The notes: generated from the sequence alone by a model not told the origin. Shown: positions 1-8,871, counted from the first letter of the stretch. The stretch: DNA of 64,000 nucleotides from a bacterium C-53 (GCA_003612525.1 RAZD01000004.1:124001-188000), one strand, 5' to 3'. Program-made: numbers and translations.

Positions 1-42
1 CAAAAAAACGCTTTACCATTGTTATCCCTCTTTTATCTTAAA

Positions 43-59
43 TGCGCTTTTAAAGCGCA
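43..59 (-). terminator. Possible terminator hairpin after mgtE
   Basis: A 7-bp perfect inverted repeat (TGCGCTT, 3-nt loop, AAGCGCA) lies 22 bases past the mgtE stop. The run after the stem on the minus strand is only weakly T-rich, so this could be a weak terminator or an mRNA 3'-end stabiliser. Confidence 0.4.
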
Positions 60-80
60 AAATGAGTCCCAAAATACATC

Positions 81-1415
81 TTATGAAATCTGTAAAACTC
101 TTGTTGCAATCTGAAAATAAATCATCAAAGATAAAGCATCTACAATCGTCGTAATAAACGGACTCGCCATCACCGCCGGGTCAAATCCAATTTTCTTTGC
201 AAGCATCGGCAGCGTGCACCCAACCACTTTTGCGATAAACACAGCCGCAATCAGGGTAGCGCATACAACAGCCGCCACCGGAATGCTTACACAGTCAATC
301 ACCATCATCTTTATGAAATTAGCCGCCGCAAGTGTAATTCCACACAAAATGGCAACTCTTACTTCCTTCCACATCACACGGAATGCATCCCTGAATTCGA
401 TCTCATTCAGAGACAGGCCGCGGATAATCGTAACAGATGCCTGGCCTCCTGCATTCCCTCCCGTGTCCATCAGCATCGGTATAAACGAAGTAAGCACCAC
501 ATAAGTTCCCAGTGCACTCTCATAATGGGTAATAATTTTTCCCGTAAATGTCGCAGACACCATCAAAAGCAGCAGCCAGGGAATCCTTTTCTTCCATGTC
601 TCTATAATGCCTGTCCTTAAATACGGTTTATCGCTCGGCACAATCGCCGCCATTTTCTCTATATCTTCTGTCGCCTCTTCCCGCATAATATCAACGACAT
701 CATCCACGGTAATAATGCCTACCAGACGTTCTTCATTATCCACCACAGGCATTGAAGTAAAATCGTATTTCTGAAACATCATAGCCACTTCTTCCTGGTC
801 CATTAACGTATTGATTGAAATCACGTTGTCGTTCATAATGCTGCCTATTGTTTCGGAAGGGTCGCTAATCAGCAGATACCTCAATGCGGCCGTACCCACC
901 AGATGTCTCTGCGCATCGAGCACATAACAGATATTAATTGTCTCTTTGTCAATTCCAATTCTGCGGATACGCTTAATTGCCTGCTCAACCGTAAGCATCT
1001 CTTTCAAATCCACAAATTCGACCGTCATTATGCTTCCCGCCGAATCTTCCGGATACCGAAGCAGATGATTAATATCTCTGCGTGTCTCCGGACTTGCATT
1101 TGCAAGGAGTTTTTTTACCACATTTGCCGGCATCTCCTCCATGAGATCGGTTGCATCATCAGCCATCAGATTATTGATGATATTGGCCGCCTCACGTTCT
1201 GTCAGTGAAGTAATAATCATCTGCTCCACTTCAATCGGAAGATAAGAAAATACATCCGCCGCCATATCCTTTGGCAAAATACGAAAAATCTTAAGAAGTT
1301 CCTCCTCAGAAAGTTCCTCAAGAATTGCTGCAACATCCGCTTCATTTAAGTCAGATAATTCCTGTCGGAGCAGCGTGTACTGTTTGTTTGCGATTAATTC
1401 ACGAATTCTTTCCAT
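81..1415 (-). CDS. mgtE: Magnesium transporter MgtE
   Basis: MgtE family Mg2+ channel/transporter of the cytoplasmic membrane. The 444 residues follow the family order: an N-terminal helical MgtE_N domain (about 1-130, rich in Leu and acidic residues), a CBS pair (about 135-255, the Mg2+-sensing gate), then a C-terminal membrane domain with five hydrophobic segments from about residue 285. The membrane part carries the expected GGNAGGQ stretch. Length is normal for the family. The ATG at 1415 has an upstream GGAG. It is preceded by a possible short leader ORF and a GCGGAA/TTCCGC hairpin directly before the ribosome site, so expression may be controlled in the 5' leader; I did not recognise an M-box there. 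It is transcribed away from yigZ in the same direction. Confidence 0.96.
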   Translation of the reverse strand: MERIRELIANKQYTLLRQELSDLNEADVAAILEELSEEELLKIFRILPKDMAADVFSYLPIEVEQMIITSLTEREAANIINNLMADDATDLMEEMPANVVKKLLANASPETRRDINHLLRYPEDSAGSIMTVEFVDLKEMLTVEQAIKRIRRIGIDKETINICYVLDAQRHLVGTAALRYLLISDPSETIGSIMNDNVISINTLMDQEEVAMMFQKYDFTSMPVVDNEERLVGIITVDDVVDIMREEATEDIEKMAAIVPSDKPYLRTGIIETWKKRIPWLLLLMVSATFTGKIITHYESALGTYVVLTSFIPMLMDTGGNAGGQASVTIIRGLSLNEIEFRDAFRVMWKEVRVAILCGITLAAANFIKMMVIDCVSIPVAAVVCATLIAAVFIAKVVGCTLPMLAKKIGFDPAVMASPFITTIVDALSLMIYFQIATRVLQIS

Positions 1416-1434
1416 TGCAATTCTCCTCTAAGAC

Positions 1435-1467
1435 GCGGAAATTGCCCTGAAAAGACAGGTTCCGCAT
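1435..1467 (-). promoter_or_regulatory. Hairpin between leader ORF and mgtE
   Basis: On the minus strand GCGGAA pairs with TTCCGC, with an inner CCTG/CAGG pairing, immediately upstream of the mgtE ribosome site and just after the leader-ORF stop. It is placed where an attenuator or translation-control stem would lie. Function is inferred from position only. Confidence 0.35.
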
Positions 1468-1566
1468 CTATTTCCATATACAGTTGTGGTTTCTGTTCCA
1501 TTCGCTATTTGTATGGCTACTTCGCCCGGGAACGTCTGACAATTTACCTGATTTCTTTGACTTCAT
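1468..1566 (-). CDS. Putative 32-aa leader ORF upstream of mgtE
   Basis: A short open frame begins at ATG 1566 with a good ribosome site (AGGTGG, about 6 bases before the ATG) and ends at TAG 1468, 52 bases before mgtE. The predicted peptide is hydrophilic and basic at its N-terminus, with several Lys, Ser and Asn and one Cys, and has no membrane segment. I recognise no family. The strong ribosome site, the stop close to a hairpin and the position in a transporter leader suggest a regulatory leader peptide. Chance occurrence of a 32-codon frame cannot be excluded. Confidence 0.4.
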   Translation of the reverse strand: MKSKKSGKLSDVPGRSSHTNSEWNRNHNCIWK

Positions 1567-1608
1567 AAAAAACCACCTGCCTTTCGAATTGCTTTCTTCT
1601 TCTATACA

Positions 1609-1638
1609 GTTATAGCATACTTATACATCAAAAAGCAA
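1609..1638 (-). promoter_or_regulatory. Candidate sigma-A promoter for the mgtE leader
   Basis: TTGCTT (1633-1638) and TATAAC (1609-1614) on the minus strand are 18 bp apart, overlapping the 3' end of the yigZ-like gene. It would give a transcript that includes the leader ORF. Confidence 0.35.
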
Positions 1639-2277
1639 CACCTTGCCATCAATCAGCGCATAAAAAGACTGCTCCAACACCTGGACTGCACAGCGGCCCG
1701 CCGTCACTTCAGCCGCCTTTTTCAGAAAATTTTCTTTCTGATCTTCCGGAACCATCACAACAAAAGCGGCTTTCTGCGTGTATTCGGTTGTAAGTGTTTG
1801 TATATTTTCCTGTGAAAGAAGATATTGCAGCCTTCCCACATCATTATAATCGATGACAAGTTCCGTCCTGTAACCGCACCGTTTCTCAATCAGCACAGAG
1901 TTCTTAAGCCCCTCCTGCACTGCCTGCGTATAAGCGCGCACAAGTCCGCCTGTCCCAAGAAGCGTCCCGCCAAAATACCTTGTCACCACAACAACACAGT
2001 CCGTCAGCTGATGTCCCAGAAGCACCTCAAGCATCGGTTTGCCTGCGGTTCCCGACGGTTCCCCATCATCCGAACACCTCGTAAGCCCGCCGCTTCTCCC
2101 GATCACAAAAGCAGAACAGTTATGCCTCGCATCCCAGTATTGCTTTTTTATCCGTCCGATAAATGCTGCCGCTTCTTCCTCGCTTGCCACCGGTTCCACC
2201 GTCGCAATAAACCTCGACTTCTTCTCCGTAATCTCCCCGGTCCCACCACGGTACACTGTTTTATAACTCTGGCTCAT
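1621..2277 (-). CDS. YigZ/YvyE (IMPACT) family protein
   Basis: IMPACT/UPF0029 family protein of about 218 residues, the usual length for bacterial YigZ/YvyE. The N-terminal domain shows the family signature: KSRFIA, then H-N-C-S-A in the DARHNCSAF stretch, then SDDGEPSGTAGKPML, then VVVTRYFGGTLLGTGGLVRAY. A C-terminal DUF1949-type ferredoxin-like domain follows from about residue 140. The cellular role is poorly defined; the eukaryotic homologue IMPACT acts on translational stress signalling, which does not transfer to bacteria. I place the start at ATG 2277 because GGGAGGGG lies 4 bases upstream; an in-frame ATG at 2295 lacks a comparable site. It is divergent from the penicillin-binding protein gene. 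Confidence 0.9.
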   Translation of the reverse strand: MSQSYKTVYRGGTGEITEKKSRFIATVEPVASEEEAAAFIGRIKKQYWDARHNCSAFVIGRSGGLTRCSDDGEPSGTAGKPMLEVLLGHQLTDCVVVVTRYFGGTLLGTGGLVRAYTQAVQEGLKNSVLIEKRCGYRTELVIDYNDVGRLQYLLSQENIQTLTTEYTQKAAFVVMVPEDQKENFLKKAAEVTAGRCAVQVLEQSFYALIDGKVLLFDV

Positions 2278-2424
2278 AATCCCCTCCCTGTTCATTCTTC
2301 TGTATGAGATACAGCACTTCCCGGCAGCCTGCTCTTCACAGGATGTCTTTAAAAGTTCTTCCTACACTCCACACTATACCACATTTATGTATAAAAGTGT
2401 ACCGCTTTGTCAAAAATCAAAGAA

Positions 2425-2449
2425 GCGGATTCTCTCTGCGCGAATCCGC
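2425..2449. promoter_or_regulatory. Inverted repeat abutting the PBP promoter
   Basis: GCGGATTC, 9-nt spacer, GAATCCGC: an 8-bp perfect dyad ending 5 bases before the -35 box of the downstream promoter. The position suits an operator. I cannot name a regulator. Confidence 0.4.
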
Positions 2450-2453
2450 GTCG

Positions 2454-2482
2454 TTGACCTGTCTACTCCTTTTTGGTATAAT
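2454..2482 (+). promoter_or_regulatory. Sigma-A promoter of the class A PBP gene
   Basis: TTGACC (2454-2459), 17-bp spacer, TATAAT (2477-2482). The start of transcription would fall near 2489, about 18 bases before the ATG at 2507 and close to its AAGGAGG ribosome site. This near-consensus promoter also rules out the longer reading frame beginning at 2387. Confidence 0.85.
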
Positions 2483-2506
2483 AGGTCAAATAAGGAGGCA
2501 ACACAT

Positions 2507-5143
2507 ATGAATTATGGAAAAAAGGGTGCTAAAAAGAGGCAGAAAACACTGACCTCGAAAACTGCCAAACTTGGCAAGATGTTCGGTGTAACCTTTTTTA
2601 AGGCACTGCTGATCTGCATCGTTGCGGTAGGTATCATCGGTTTATGCGCGGGTGTCGGTCTTTTTAAAGGAATTCTCGATTCCGCCCCCGACATATCCAC
2701 ATTGGATGTACGTCCTTCCGGTTACTCGAGCGTCGTATACGACAGTGCGGGCAATCAGACCACCAAGCTGATTGCGCAGAATTCCAACAGGGCCTATCAG
2801 ACAATGGATAAAATTCCGGTTGACCTGCAGCACGCATTTGTTGCAATTGAAGACGAACGTTTTTATGACCATAATGGTATTGATATCAAAGGCATTATCC
2901 GCGCCGGCATAATTGGTATTACAAGCGGAAAATTCTCAGAAGGCGCCAGCACCATCACACAGCAGCTTCTGAAAAATAATGTCTTCACCGGCTGGACCAG
3001 CGAATCCTCTTTTGCAGAAAAAGTAAAAAGAAAGATTCAGGAGCAATACCTCGCCGTTGAGCTTGAGAAGGTTATGGACAAAGAAACCATTCTTGAATAT
3101 TATATGAACACTATCAATCTTGGTCAGAATACCTTGGGAGTACAGACTGCATCCCTGCGCTATTTCAACAAGCCAGTTTCGGAAATCAATCTGTCGGAAG
3201 CGGCCGTTATTGCTGCTATCACACAGAATCCGTCAAGGCTGAATCCGATCTCCCACCCGGAAAACAACAAAGAAAGGCGTAACAAGGTACTGCGCAATAT
3301 GCTGGACCAGGGATATATCACACAGGCGGCTTTCGACGAAGCAATGAATGATGATGTCTATTCACGCATTCAGACCGTGAACGAAGAAACAGAAAGCACT
3401 ACGATCTATTCCTACTTTGTCGATGAGCTGACAAACCAGATCATGACGGACTTAAAGGAAAAGGGAGGATATACGGATACACAGGCATACAATCTCCTGT
3501 ACAGCTCCGGACTGAGCATCTATACTACACAGGATCCTCAGATTCAGGAAATCTGTGACAGAGTAACTGCGGACCCCGCAAACTATCCTGAGACCGTCAA
3601 ATGGCTGCTCGATTACAAGCTGTCTACAAAGACAGCCTCCGGCGAGACAAAAAATTACAGTTCAGAAATGTTCCAGACCTATTTTAAACAGACAAATTCC
3701 AATTTCCGGATGCTCTATGACGACGAAGCGTCCGCACAGGCTGCCGTAGCTGAATACAAAGCCGCCGTACTTGCACCAGGAGAGGAAGTGATTGCGGAAG
3801 ACATGCACTTAACGCCCCAGCCTCAGATCTCCGTGACCGTGATTGACCAGTCTACAGGTTATGTCAAAGCAGTTGTCGGCGGACGCGGAAAGAAAGAAGC
3901 GTCTCTGACCCTGAACAGGGCTACAGATACCAGACGCCAGCCAGGTTCTACATTTAAAGTAGTATCCACTTACGCACCGGCCCTTGACAGTGCCGGGAAA
4001 ACACTTGCTTCTGTGGAAGTGGATGCTCCGTTTAATTACGCAAATGGCAGACCCGTATCCAACTGGTATGGCAGCGCTTACAAGGGAATCTGTACATTGC
4101 GCTATGGAATTGAACAGTCACTGAATATCGTTACGGTAAAATGCCTGACGGATATCACTCCCCAGCTTGGATTCGACTACCTGAAAAACTTCGGGTTCAC
4201 AACACTCGTTGACAGGGAAGTCCGGGCAGATGGAACAATTGTCAGTGACATCACACAGTCTCTCGCACTGGGCGGTATCACCTATGGCGTTAAGAATGTG
4301 GAATTGAACGCTGCATACGCCGCAATCGCAAACGGCGGCACTTATATTAAACCCGTATACTATACAAAAATTCTTGACCATGACGGCAATATCCTTCTGG
4401 AAAATGAGCCGGAATCAAGACAGGTGATTAAGCCGGCAACCGCTTTCCTTCTGACTGATGCAATGGTTGACGTTGTCACAAAAGGAACCGGCGGCAGCGT
4501 TAATTTCGGCAATATGGCAATCGCCGGAAAGACAGGAACTACATCCGACTACAATGATGTATGGTTTTCCGGATATACGCCGTACTATACCTGCACGACA
4601 TGGGCAGGCTACGACAACAACACGAAATTATCCACTCCAGTGGAAAAAGCACTTGCCAAGAAAATCTGGCGGGGTGTCATGGAAGAAATCCATCAGGGGC
4701 TGGAATACAAAAGCTTTACCACTCCCGAGGGAATCACAAATGCAACCGTATGCAACAAATCCGGCAAACTTTCCGTGGACGGACTGTGTACGCTTGACGG
4801 CAGTGCACACAACGAATATTTTATTGCCGGAACGGAACCGGTCGAAGTCTGCGACTGCCATGTTGTCGGCCCGGTATGCGCCGCAACAGGCTTAAGAGCC
4901 GGAGCTACGTGTCCATTCTCAACACAGGGAATCTTTATCACCTCACCGGAAGGCGAGGGAGGAGAAGGCGGTACCGGATGGTGTCCGCATACTGTACTTG
5001 ACGGCCTTCCTTTTGGCAGCGGTGACATCACACTGCCAGGGAGCATTACACCGGACGCGATGGGCGACATGAATCAACCCGGCGGCGTTACGCCGAATAC
5101 CGGGGAAGCGGCAAATCCGCTCGGTATCCCGACAAACCCATAA
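2507..5143 (+). CDS. Class A penicillin-binding protein (PBP1A-like)
   Basis: Bifunctional peptidoglycan glycosyltransferase/DD-transpeptidase of 878 residues. Order: a basic cytoplasmic N-terminus, one membrane anchor (about residues 30-55), a GT51 transglycosylase domain with the catalytic-Glu motif EDERFYDHNGID and later GASTITQQLLKN, then a transpeptidase domain with the active-site Ser in RQPGSTFK, the S-x-N motif SLN and the KTGT motif (AGKTGTT). A C-terminal extension rich in Gly, Pro and Cys follows (paired Cys around 'VCDCHVVGPVC'), which is common in clostridial PBP1 proteins. ATG 2507 has AAGGAGG 8 bases upstream and a strong promoter just before. It acts at the outer face of the membrane in cell-wall synthesis. 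A terminator follows the stop. Confidence 0.95.
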   Translation: MNYGKKGAKKRQKTLTSKTAKLGKMFGVTFFKALLICIVAVGIIGLCAGVGLFKGILDSAPDISTLDVRPSGYSSVVYDSAGNQTTKLIAQNSNRAYQTMDKIPVDLQHAFVAIEDERFYDHNGIDIKGIIRAGIIGITSGKFSEGASTITQQLLKNNVFTGWTSESSFAEKVKRKIQEQYLAVELEKVMDKETILEYYMNTINLGQNTLGVQTASLRYFNKPVSEINLSEAAVIAAITQNPSRLNPISHPENNKERRNKVLRNMLDQGYITQAAFDEAMNDDVYSRIQTVNEETESTTIYSYFVDELTNQIMTDLKEKGGYTDTQAYNLLYSSGLSIYTTQDPQIQEICDRVTADPANYPETVKWLLDYKLSTKTASGETKNYSSEMFQTYFKQTNSNFRMLYDDEASAQAAVAEYKAAVLAPGEEVIAEDMHLTPQPQISVTVIDQSTGYVKAVVGGRGKKEASLTLNRATDTRRQPGSTFKVVSTYAPALDSAGKTLASVEVDAPFNYANGRPVSNWYGSAYKGICTLRYGIEQSLNIVTVKCLTDITPQLGFDYLKNFGFTTLVDREVRADGTIVSDITQSLALGGITYGVKNVELNAAYAAIANGGTYIKPVYYTKILDHDGNILLENEPESRQVIKPATAFLLTDAMVDVVTKGTGGSVNFGNMAIAGKTGTTSDYNDVWFSGYTPYYTCTTWAGYDNNTKLSTPVEKALAKKIWRGVMEEIHQGLEYKSFTTPEGITNATVCNKSGKLSVDGLCTLDGSAHNEYFIAGTEPVEVCDCHVVGPVCAATGLRAGATCPFSTQGIFITSPEGEGGEGGTGWCPHTVLDGLPFGSGDITLPGSITPDAMGDMNQPGGVTPNTGEAANPLGIPTNP

Positions 5144-5149
5144 GAAATG

Positions 5150-5192
5150 AAAAACAGAGGGAATCGGCTAATGCCGATTTCTTCTGTTTTTA
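5150..5192 (+). terminator. Rho-independent terminator after the PBP gene
   Basis: AAAACAGA then GAATCGGC, TAAT loop, GCCGATTTC, then TCTGTTTTT: a nested stem with a 3' T-run, 7 bases past the PBP stop. Confidence 0.8.
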
Positions 5193-5195
5193 AAG

Positions 5196-5231
5196 ATAAA
5201 TAGAGATACTTTGCGGAGTATCTCTATTTAT
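5196..5231. repeat. 15-bp perfect hairpin with 6-nt loop
   Basis: Bases 5196-5210 and 5217-5231 are exact reverse complements (core AGAGATACT / AGTATCTCT), with the loop TTGCGG. It is AT-rich, follows the PBP terminator and has no T-run, so it is not an obvious terminator. It may be a remnant of a mobile-element end or a mini-inverted repeat. Confidence 0.6.
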
Positions 5232-5529
5232 AGGGGTAATAATTATTTTTGTCTATACTAAATAAAGGTTCCCTTTCTATGAAACCATACCTTTAATTAA
5301 ACAATATTTTCTTTTTTTGCCTTCAAATTTTTGGAGTTTGCTGCACAAGAAACGATGATATTTATTGATATTTCTGCCAAGCACATACAACATAGACTCC
5401 TTGCATACTTTTCAGGTCGAGCGGTACTCTCTTAATGTCTTATCCAAGTGACATTGTTGTCGTTATCCATCCTTTTACAGGGAGGCATGACTGTCTATTA
5501 ACCGACAGTCCCTGTTTCGTTATACCACA
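5232..5529. other. Non-coding AT-rich gap beside the methyltransferases
   Basis: About 300 bases without a credible gene. Short frames on both strands are broken by stops and have no ribosome site or recognisable motif. Near its right end GACTGTC (5490-5496) and GACAGTC (5505-5511) form a hairpin that may end the methyltransferase transcript. The rest looks like decayed sequence at the edge of an acquired patch. Confidence 0.5.
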
Positions 5530-6405
5530 TTATGATTCGATTTTTCTAAATGTGATGATATTTTGATGGTGATGGTTAATTTTGTATGCATACGGATAGC
5601 CAAAAGGATATAACGGTTTTACAGGCTGCAGCAAAACAGTCGTTCCCGAAAATTCATAGCCGGCTTCACTCATGATTCGTACGATATCTCCCTGGACACA
5701 TACTTCTTTTTTATTGACTGTAAAATCACTGATAATAACAGTGGTATACTTTTTGTTTCTTAAATGTTGATATGCCTTTCTCATAATCTTACTAAATGCA
5801 TTCAAAAAGTCTTCATACTGTTCAAAATTCCCCAAATCATTTTCCAGTTCACTGTAATACTCTATTCCATCCCGCGCGGACATTCTGTAACTTTTACCTG
5901 TATGGTTTCTGGTTCCTTTGGAATTATTCCGCAAGATATTATGATAAGGAGGTGAGGTTACAATATAATCTACCAGATTGATTTCATCTATCTTTTTTAA
6001 GGAATCTCCGATCAGATATTCACTGTGTGGGACTATACCAAGCGCCTGTATTCTCTCTTCATATAAATCCTTGTATCCAGGATTAAGATCAATTCCAATT
6101 CCCTTGCGACTTAGAAGCTCCGCTGCAATTAAGCTTGTACCACTTCCAACAAAAGGATCAAGTATCACCATATCTTTTTTCGTATACATTGAAATCAATT
6201 TTTTTATATCCTCTACCATAAATGGCGCCGGATGTTTATATGCCCCTTTGTCAATCACAGACGTTTCTGTTTCCCAGAAACTCTTTGTCAGCAGCAGCCA
6301 TTCCTTTCCTGTCAGATCATTCAAAGTATTTCTGGGATCATAGCGGCCCGGTTGATTTTCAAGTTCCTTTGGCTTTCTCGGGCGCTTTTCTCTTTTTCCT
6401 TCCAT
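5530..6405 (-). CDS. DNA methyltransferase (N6_N4_Mtase type)
   Basis: Site-specific DNA methylase of about 291 residues. The AdoMet-binding motif I is visible as LDPFVGSGTSL (about residues 76-86), followed by GIGIDLNPGY. The catalytic motif IV is TSPPY (about residue 148), and SPPY-type motifs are typical of N4-cytosine or N6-adenine amino-methylases. ATG 6405 fits best: AGGTGG lies 8 bases upstream and overlaps the stop of the preceding gene; an in-frame GTG at 6417 is less likely. It is the second gene of a two-methylase operon, translationally close to the larger enzyme. No restriction gene of standalone type is next to it. Base composition is poorer in GC than neighbouring housekeeping genes, which suggests acquisition. 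Confidence 0.85.
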   Translation of the reverse strand: MEGKREKRPRKPKELENQPGRYDPRNTLNDLTGKEWLLLTKSFWETETSVIDKGAYKHPAPFMVEDIKKLISMYTKKDMVILDPFVGSGTSLIAAELLSRKGIGIDLNPGYKDLYEERIQALGIVPHSEYLIGDSLKKIDEINLVDYIVTSPPYHNILRNNSKGTRNHTGKSYRMSARDGIEYYSELENDLGNFEQYEDFLNAFSKIMRKAYQHLRNKKYTTVIISDFTVNKKEVCVQGDIVRIMSEAGYEFSGTTVLLQPVKPLYPFGYPYAYKINHHHQNIITFRKIES

Positions 6406-6406
6406 A

Positions 6407-8833
6407 TTATCTGCCACCTACTGTTTTACTCATGCCTGATATTGTCAAAAACTCTGTTTTTTGGCTACTCGCCATCCTTCTAATCTGTTGATATGTCAGG
6501 TATCTCCAGTTATAATCATGGAACATCTTTATAAATCCCGGATCTGATACTTTGTTCAATTCGTTCTCCCGTTCGTCCGGTATTACCATGAATTTAGGAA
6601 TAGATTCATTCAAATTGGATGCTCTTTGAAGGGCCATTGTAAAATTTGTTGAATTCTCCACCTCAAATATGCATTTTATATTGTTTTGATCGATCCATAT
6701 GGTATCTATCATATGAATACGATCAATACGCTCTTTTACATAACTGCCACCCAGAATTTCTGACATATCAGAAAAATCTGCACAGTCCCGCAGCTTCTGC
6801 CCACTCTCACATTTCTCCGGTTGCTCTCGCTTTCCCACAAATGTTTTGAATTGATTCTTTTTTCCAATTTTGATCAGCTTATATATAATATCCGTATGTT
6901 TCGATGCCTCTTTCAAAACATCTTCCTGCAATTTCCACTTTCCAGACACAGGAACCGCATACTTTTCGAGCGTCCTTCGAATTCCCCGAGGATCAGGCGT
7001 CAGTCCGTTCGGATACATTCTGAAAATTTCCGCAACAACATCATCATACTTTACGGAAACTTTTCTTCGCAGATAAGACAAAACCGCTTCCTCTACTCTT
7101 CTACTAAGAGGTATGTTCGGATAACTGATATACTTTTTAGGGTCATTAAACCACCAATAATCTCCCGCGCCTGCCGTTTCATTATGAGCAACATTAAAAA
7201 TCCTGTCTTCTCCAACATACTTTTTTAATATATTCTGCAGTTCATCCGGTTCATCTACTCTTAAATATCCTGCCTGCAGAAGTTCAGGGAGCAACCCGTT
7301 TACAATAAACGTGAACGGCGTCTTCTCATTTCTGGCAGCAATAATTTCTATTGTCTTATGTAGAATAAAATGTTCTAATTCCGATTGGTCATCCGTAAAG
7401 TCAACGTCTCTTGTCTTTACGCAGCGAATATAGAAATCAGACCCCGTTGTCCCATAAGGCATCGAAACATTTGACTCTCCAGAACGTTTATTATATTGAT
7501 GCGTCACTTTATCAAACTTAAAACCTGCACTCCTCACGCAGTTCACAAAGTCATTCCAGTCCTGCATCTCCTGGCTGTGAAAAGTAACAACCATATAACC
7601 ATCATCTTTCAAAACTTTATGAAGATTTCGAAATGCATTCACAAGTTTTCTTCTATACTCCGCACGATCAACATATCCTTTCTTTACCGTTATCTCACCC
7701 GTTTGATCAGACTTAAATTTAGGATTATATTTTTCCAGCCACACTAGCCATATCTGGCTTAAATCAAGATACTGCACAAGGCCCCCGTAAGGAGGATCAG
7801 TAATAATAAAGTCAACGCTCTTATCCTTCACAACATCACATAAATCTGCTATATCCATAATTCCATAATTTAAATCATAGCTATTCTTTATGCGTCCTGA
7901 TCTGTTTATCTCGTTAATTCTACTCTTTTCTGGCAGTCTTTCGCCAGCATTTTTCATTGCCTTAACAATTCCCTGCTTTTCAAAACAGGATCTTAAAAAT
8001 ACAATGAGAGGATTTTGCTCCATTGATTTATTTCGAATCATGTAATCCGCTCTTCCCCAGCTTCCAGAATACCGCCTGTCCCCTTTTTCCGAACGTGGAT
8101 ACACCATCCTGCATACAAGGTGTAGCGTATGAATAAACGCTGCAAGAAGATGAGGTTTTATCCTCTCCTCTTCCCTCATAATACAATCAAATATCTTTGA
8201 TAGCAAGTACAGATTTCTTCGCGTCCACAGACAACTGAAATCGTCCCCACCCAAATCCTCAATAAATTTCTGGTTAATTGATGGGGTAAGCGGCAGTTTC
8301 TCCGTCGGATACCAGTATTTCATATTGATTTTATCCATATTACGAATTCGTTCTCTGTCTGATTCATCTGGTTCCAGGTCCGGCAGGCACTCCCCTTTGC
8401 TATTCTTAACCCTTATCTTTATAATATCACTTTTCAACCACACATAATTATAGACAATAAGCACTTCCTCTTTTGCAACCTTCAGATAATGCTCTATGTA
8501 TACCGGATCATTCTCTACCGCCTCTGCAATACAATTCACTGCATCAGTAAATCTTGCCTCGTCAAACTTAGATAATGTTGCCTCAATAAAAAAATCCGAC
8601 AATGGATTCAAATCGAATGTAATGGCTTTTCTTTCTGAAATCAGGCTTTCAAATGCAACAATTCCACTCCCTGCAAAAGGATCCAGAACCACACCGCCCT
8701 TTGGACAATAACAACATATAAAATCGTTCCAAATATTATGAGGCTTTTTCCCCCAGTATTTCATAGCACAATACATCGCTGGTCTGACATCTTCAACCAG
8801 CGCATAATTAATATGCCTTTCTATATCTCCCAT
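6407..8833 (-). CDS. Large DNA methyltransferase with C-terminal wHTH and nuclease-like domain
   Basis: Adenine-specific-type DNA methylase of about 808 residues resembling the DUF1156 group. Motif I is VVLDPFAGSGIVAFES (about residues 44-58). Motif IV is TDPPYGG (about 350), with a roughly 300-residue insertion between them that may be the target-recognition part. Downstream, about 590-650 looks like a winged-helix segment (RRVEEAVLSYLRRK ... RRTLEKYAVP). The last 100 residues hold an alpha/beta domain with IDTIWID, then IKCIFEVENS: Asp, about 13 residues, then Glu-x-Glu, resembling a PD-(D/E)xK nuclease core of the BamHI type. That nuclease reading is inference. Start ATG 8833 follows TGAGG at 9 bases; a promoter lies just upstream. 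It shares a transcript with the smaller methylase and is probably part of a modification or defence locus. Confidence 0.8.
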   Translation of the reverse strand: MGDIERHINYALVEDVRPAMYCAMKYWGKKPHNIWNDFICCYCPKGGVVLDPFAGSGIVAFESLISERKAITFDLNPLSDFFIEATLSKFDEARFTDAVNCIAEAVENDPVYIEHYLKVAKEEVLIVYNYVWLKSDIIKIRVKNSKGECLPDLEPDESDRERIRNMDKINMKYWYPTEKLPLTPSINQKFIEDLGGDDFSCLWTRRNLYLLSKIFDCIMREEERIKPHLLAAFIHTLHLVCRMVYPRSEKGDRRYSGSWGRADYMIRNKSMEQNPLIVFLRSCFEKQGIVKAMKNAGERLPEKSRINEINRSGRIKNSYDLNYGIMDIADLCDVVKDKSVDFIITDPPYGGLVQYLDLSQIWLVWLEKYNPKFKSDQTGEITVKKGYVDRAEYRRKLVNAFRNLHKVLKDDGYMVVTFHSQEMQDWNDFVNCVRSAGFKFDKVTHQYNKRSGESNVSMPYGTTGSDFYIRCVKTRDVDFTDDQSELEHFILHKTIEIIAARNEKTPFTFIVNGLLPELLQAGYLRVDEPDELQNILKKYVGEDRIFNVAHNETAGAGDYWWFNDPKKYISYPNIPLSRRVEEAVLSYLRRKVSVKYDDVVAEIFRMYPNGLTPDPRGIRRTLEKYAVPVSGKWKLQEDVLKEASKHTDIIYKLIKIGKKNQFKTFVGKREQPEKCESGQKLRDCADFSDMSEILGGSYVKERIDRIHMIDTIWIDQNNIKCIFEVENSTNFTMALQRASNLNESIPKFMVIPDERENELNKVSDPGFIKMFHDYNWRYLTYQQIRRMASSQKTEFLTISGMSKTVGGR

Positions 8834-8871
8834 ACATACTGTCCTCACTTAAATGATTTGTTATAATAAAC

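Noticed and set aside
1416-1620. M-box or other Mg2+ riboswitch before mgtE
   Set aside because: The conserved M-box sequence blocks are not visible; a short ORF and a simple stem explain the leader better.
2387-2506. Forty extra N-terminal codons for the PBP gene
   Set aside because: They overlap the promoter and the dyad, and the ATG at 2507 has an ideal ribosome site.
5280-5440. Minus-strand peptide fragments that look like a degraded transposase
   Set aside because: Each frame is broken by stops and no motif of a known transposase family can be recognised.
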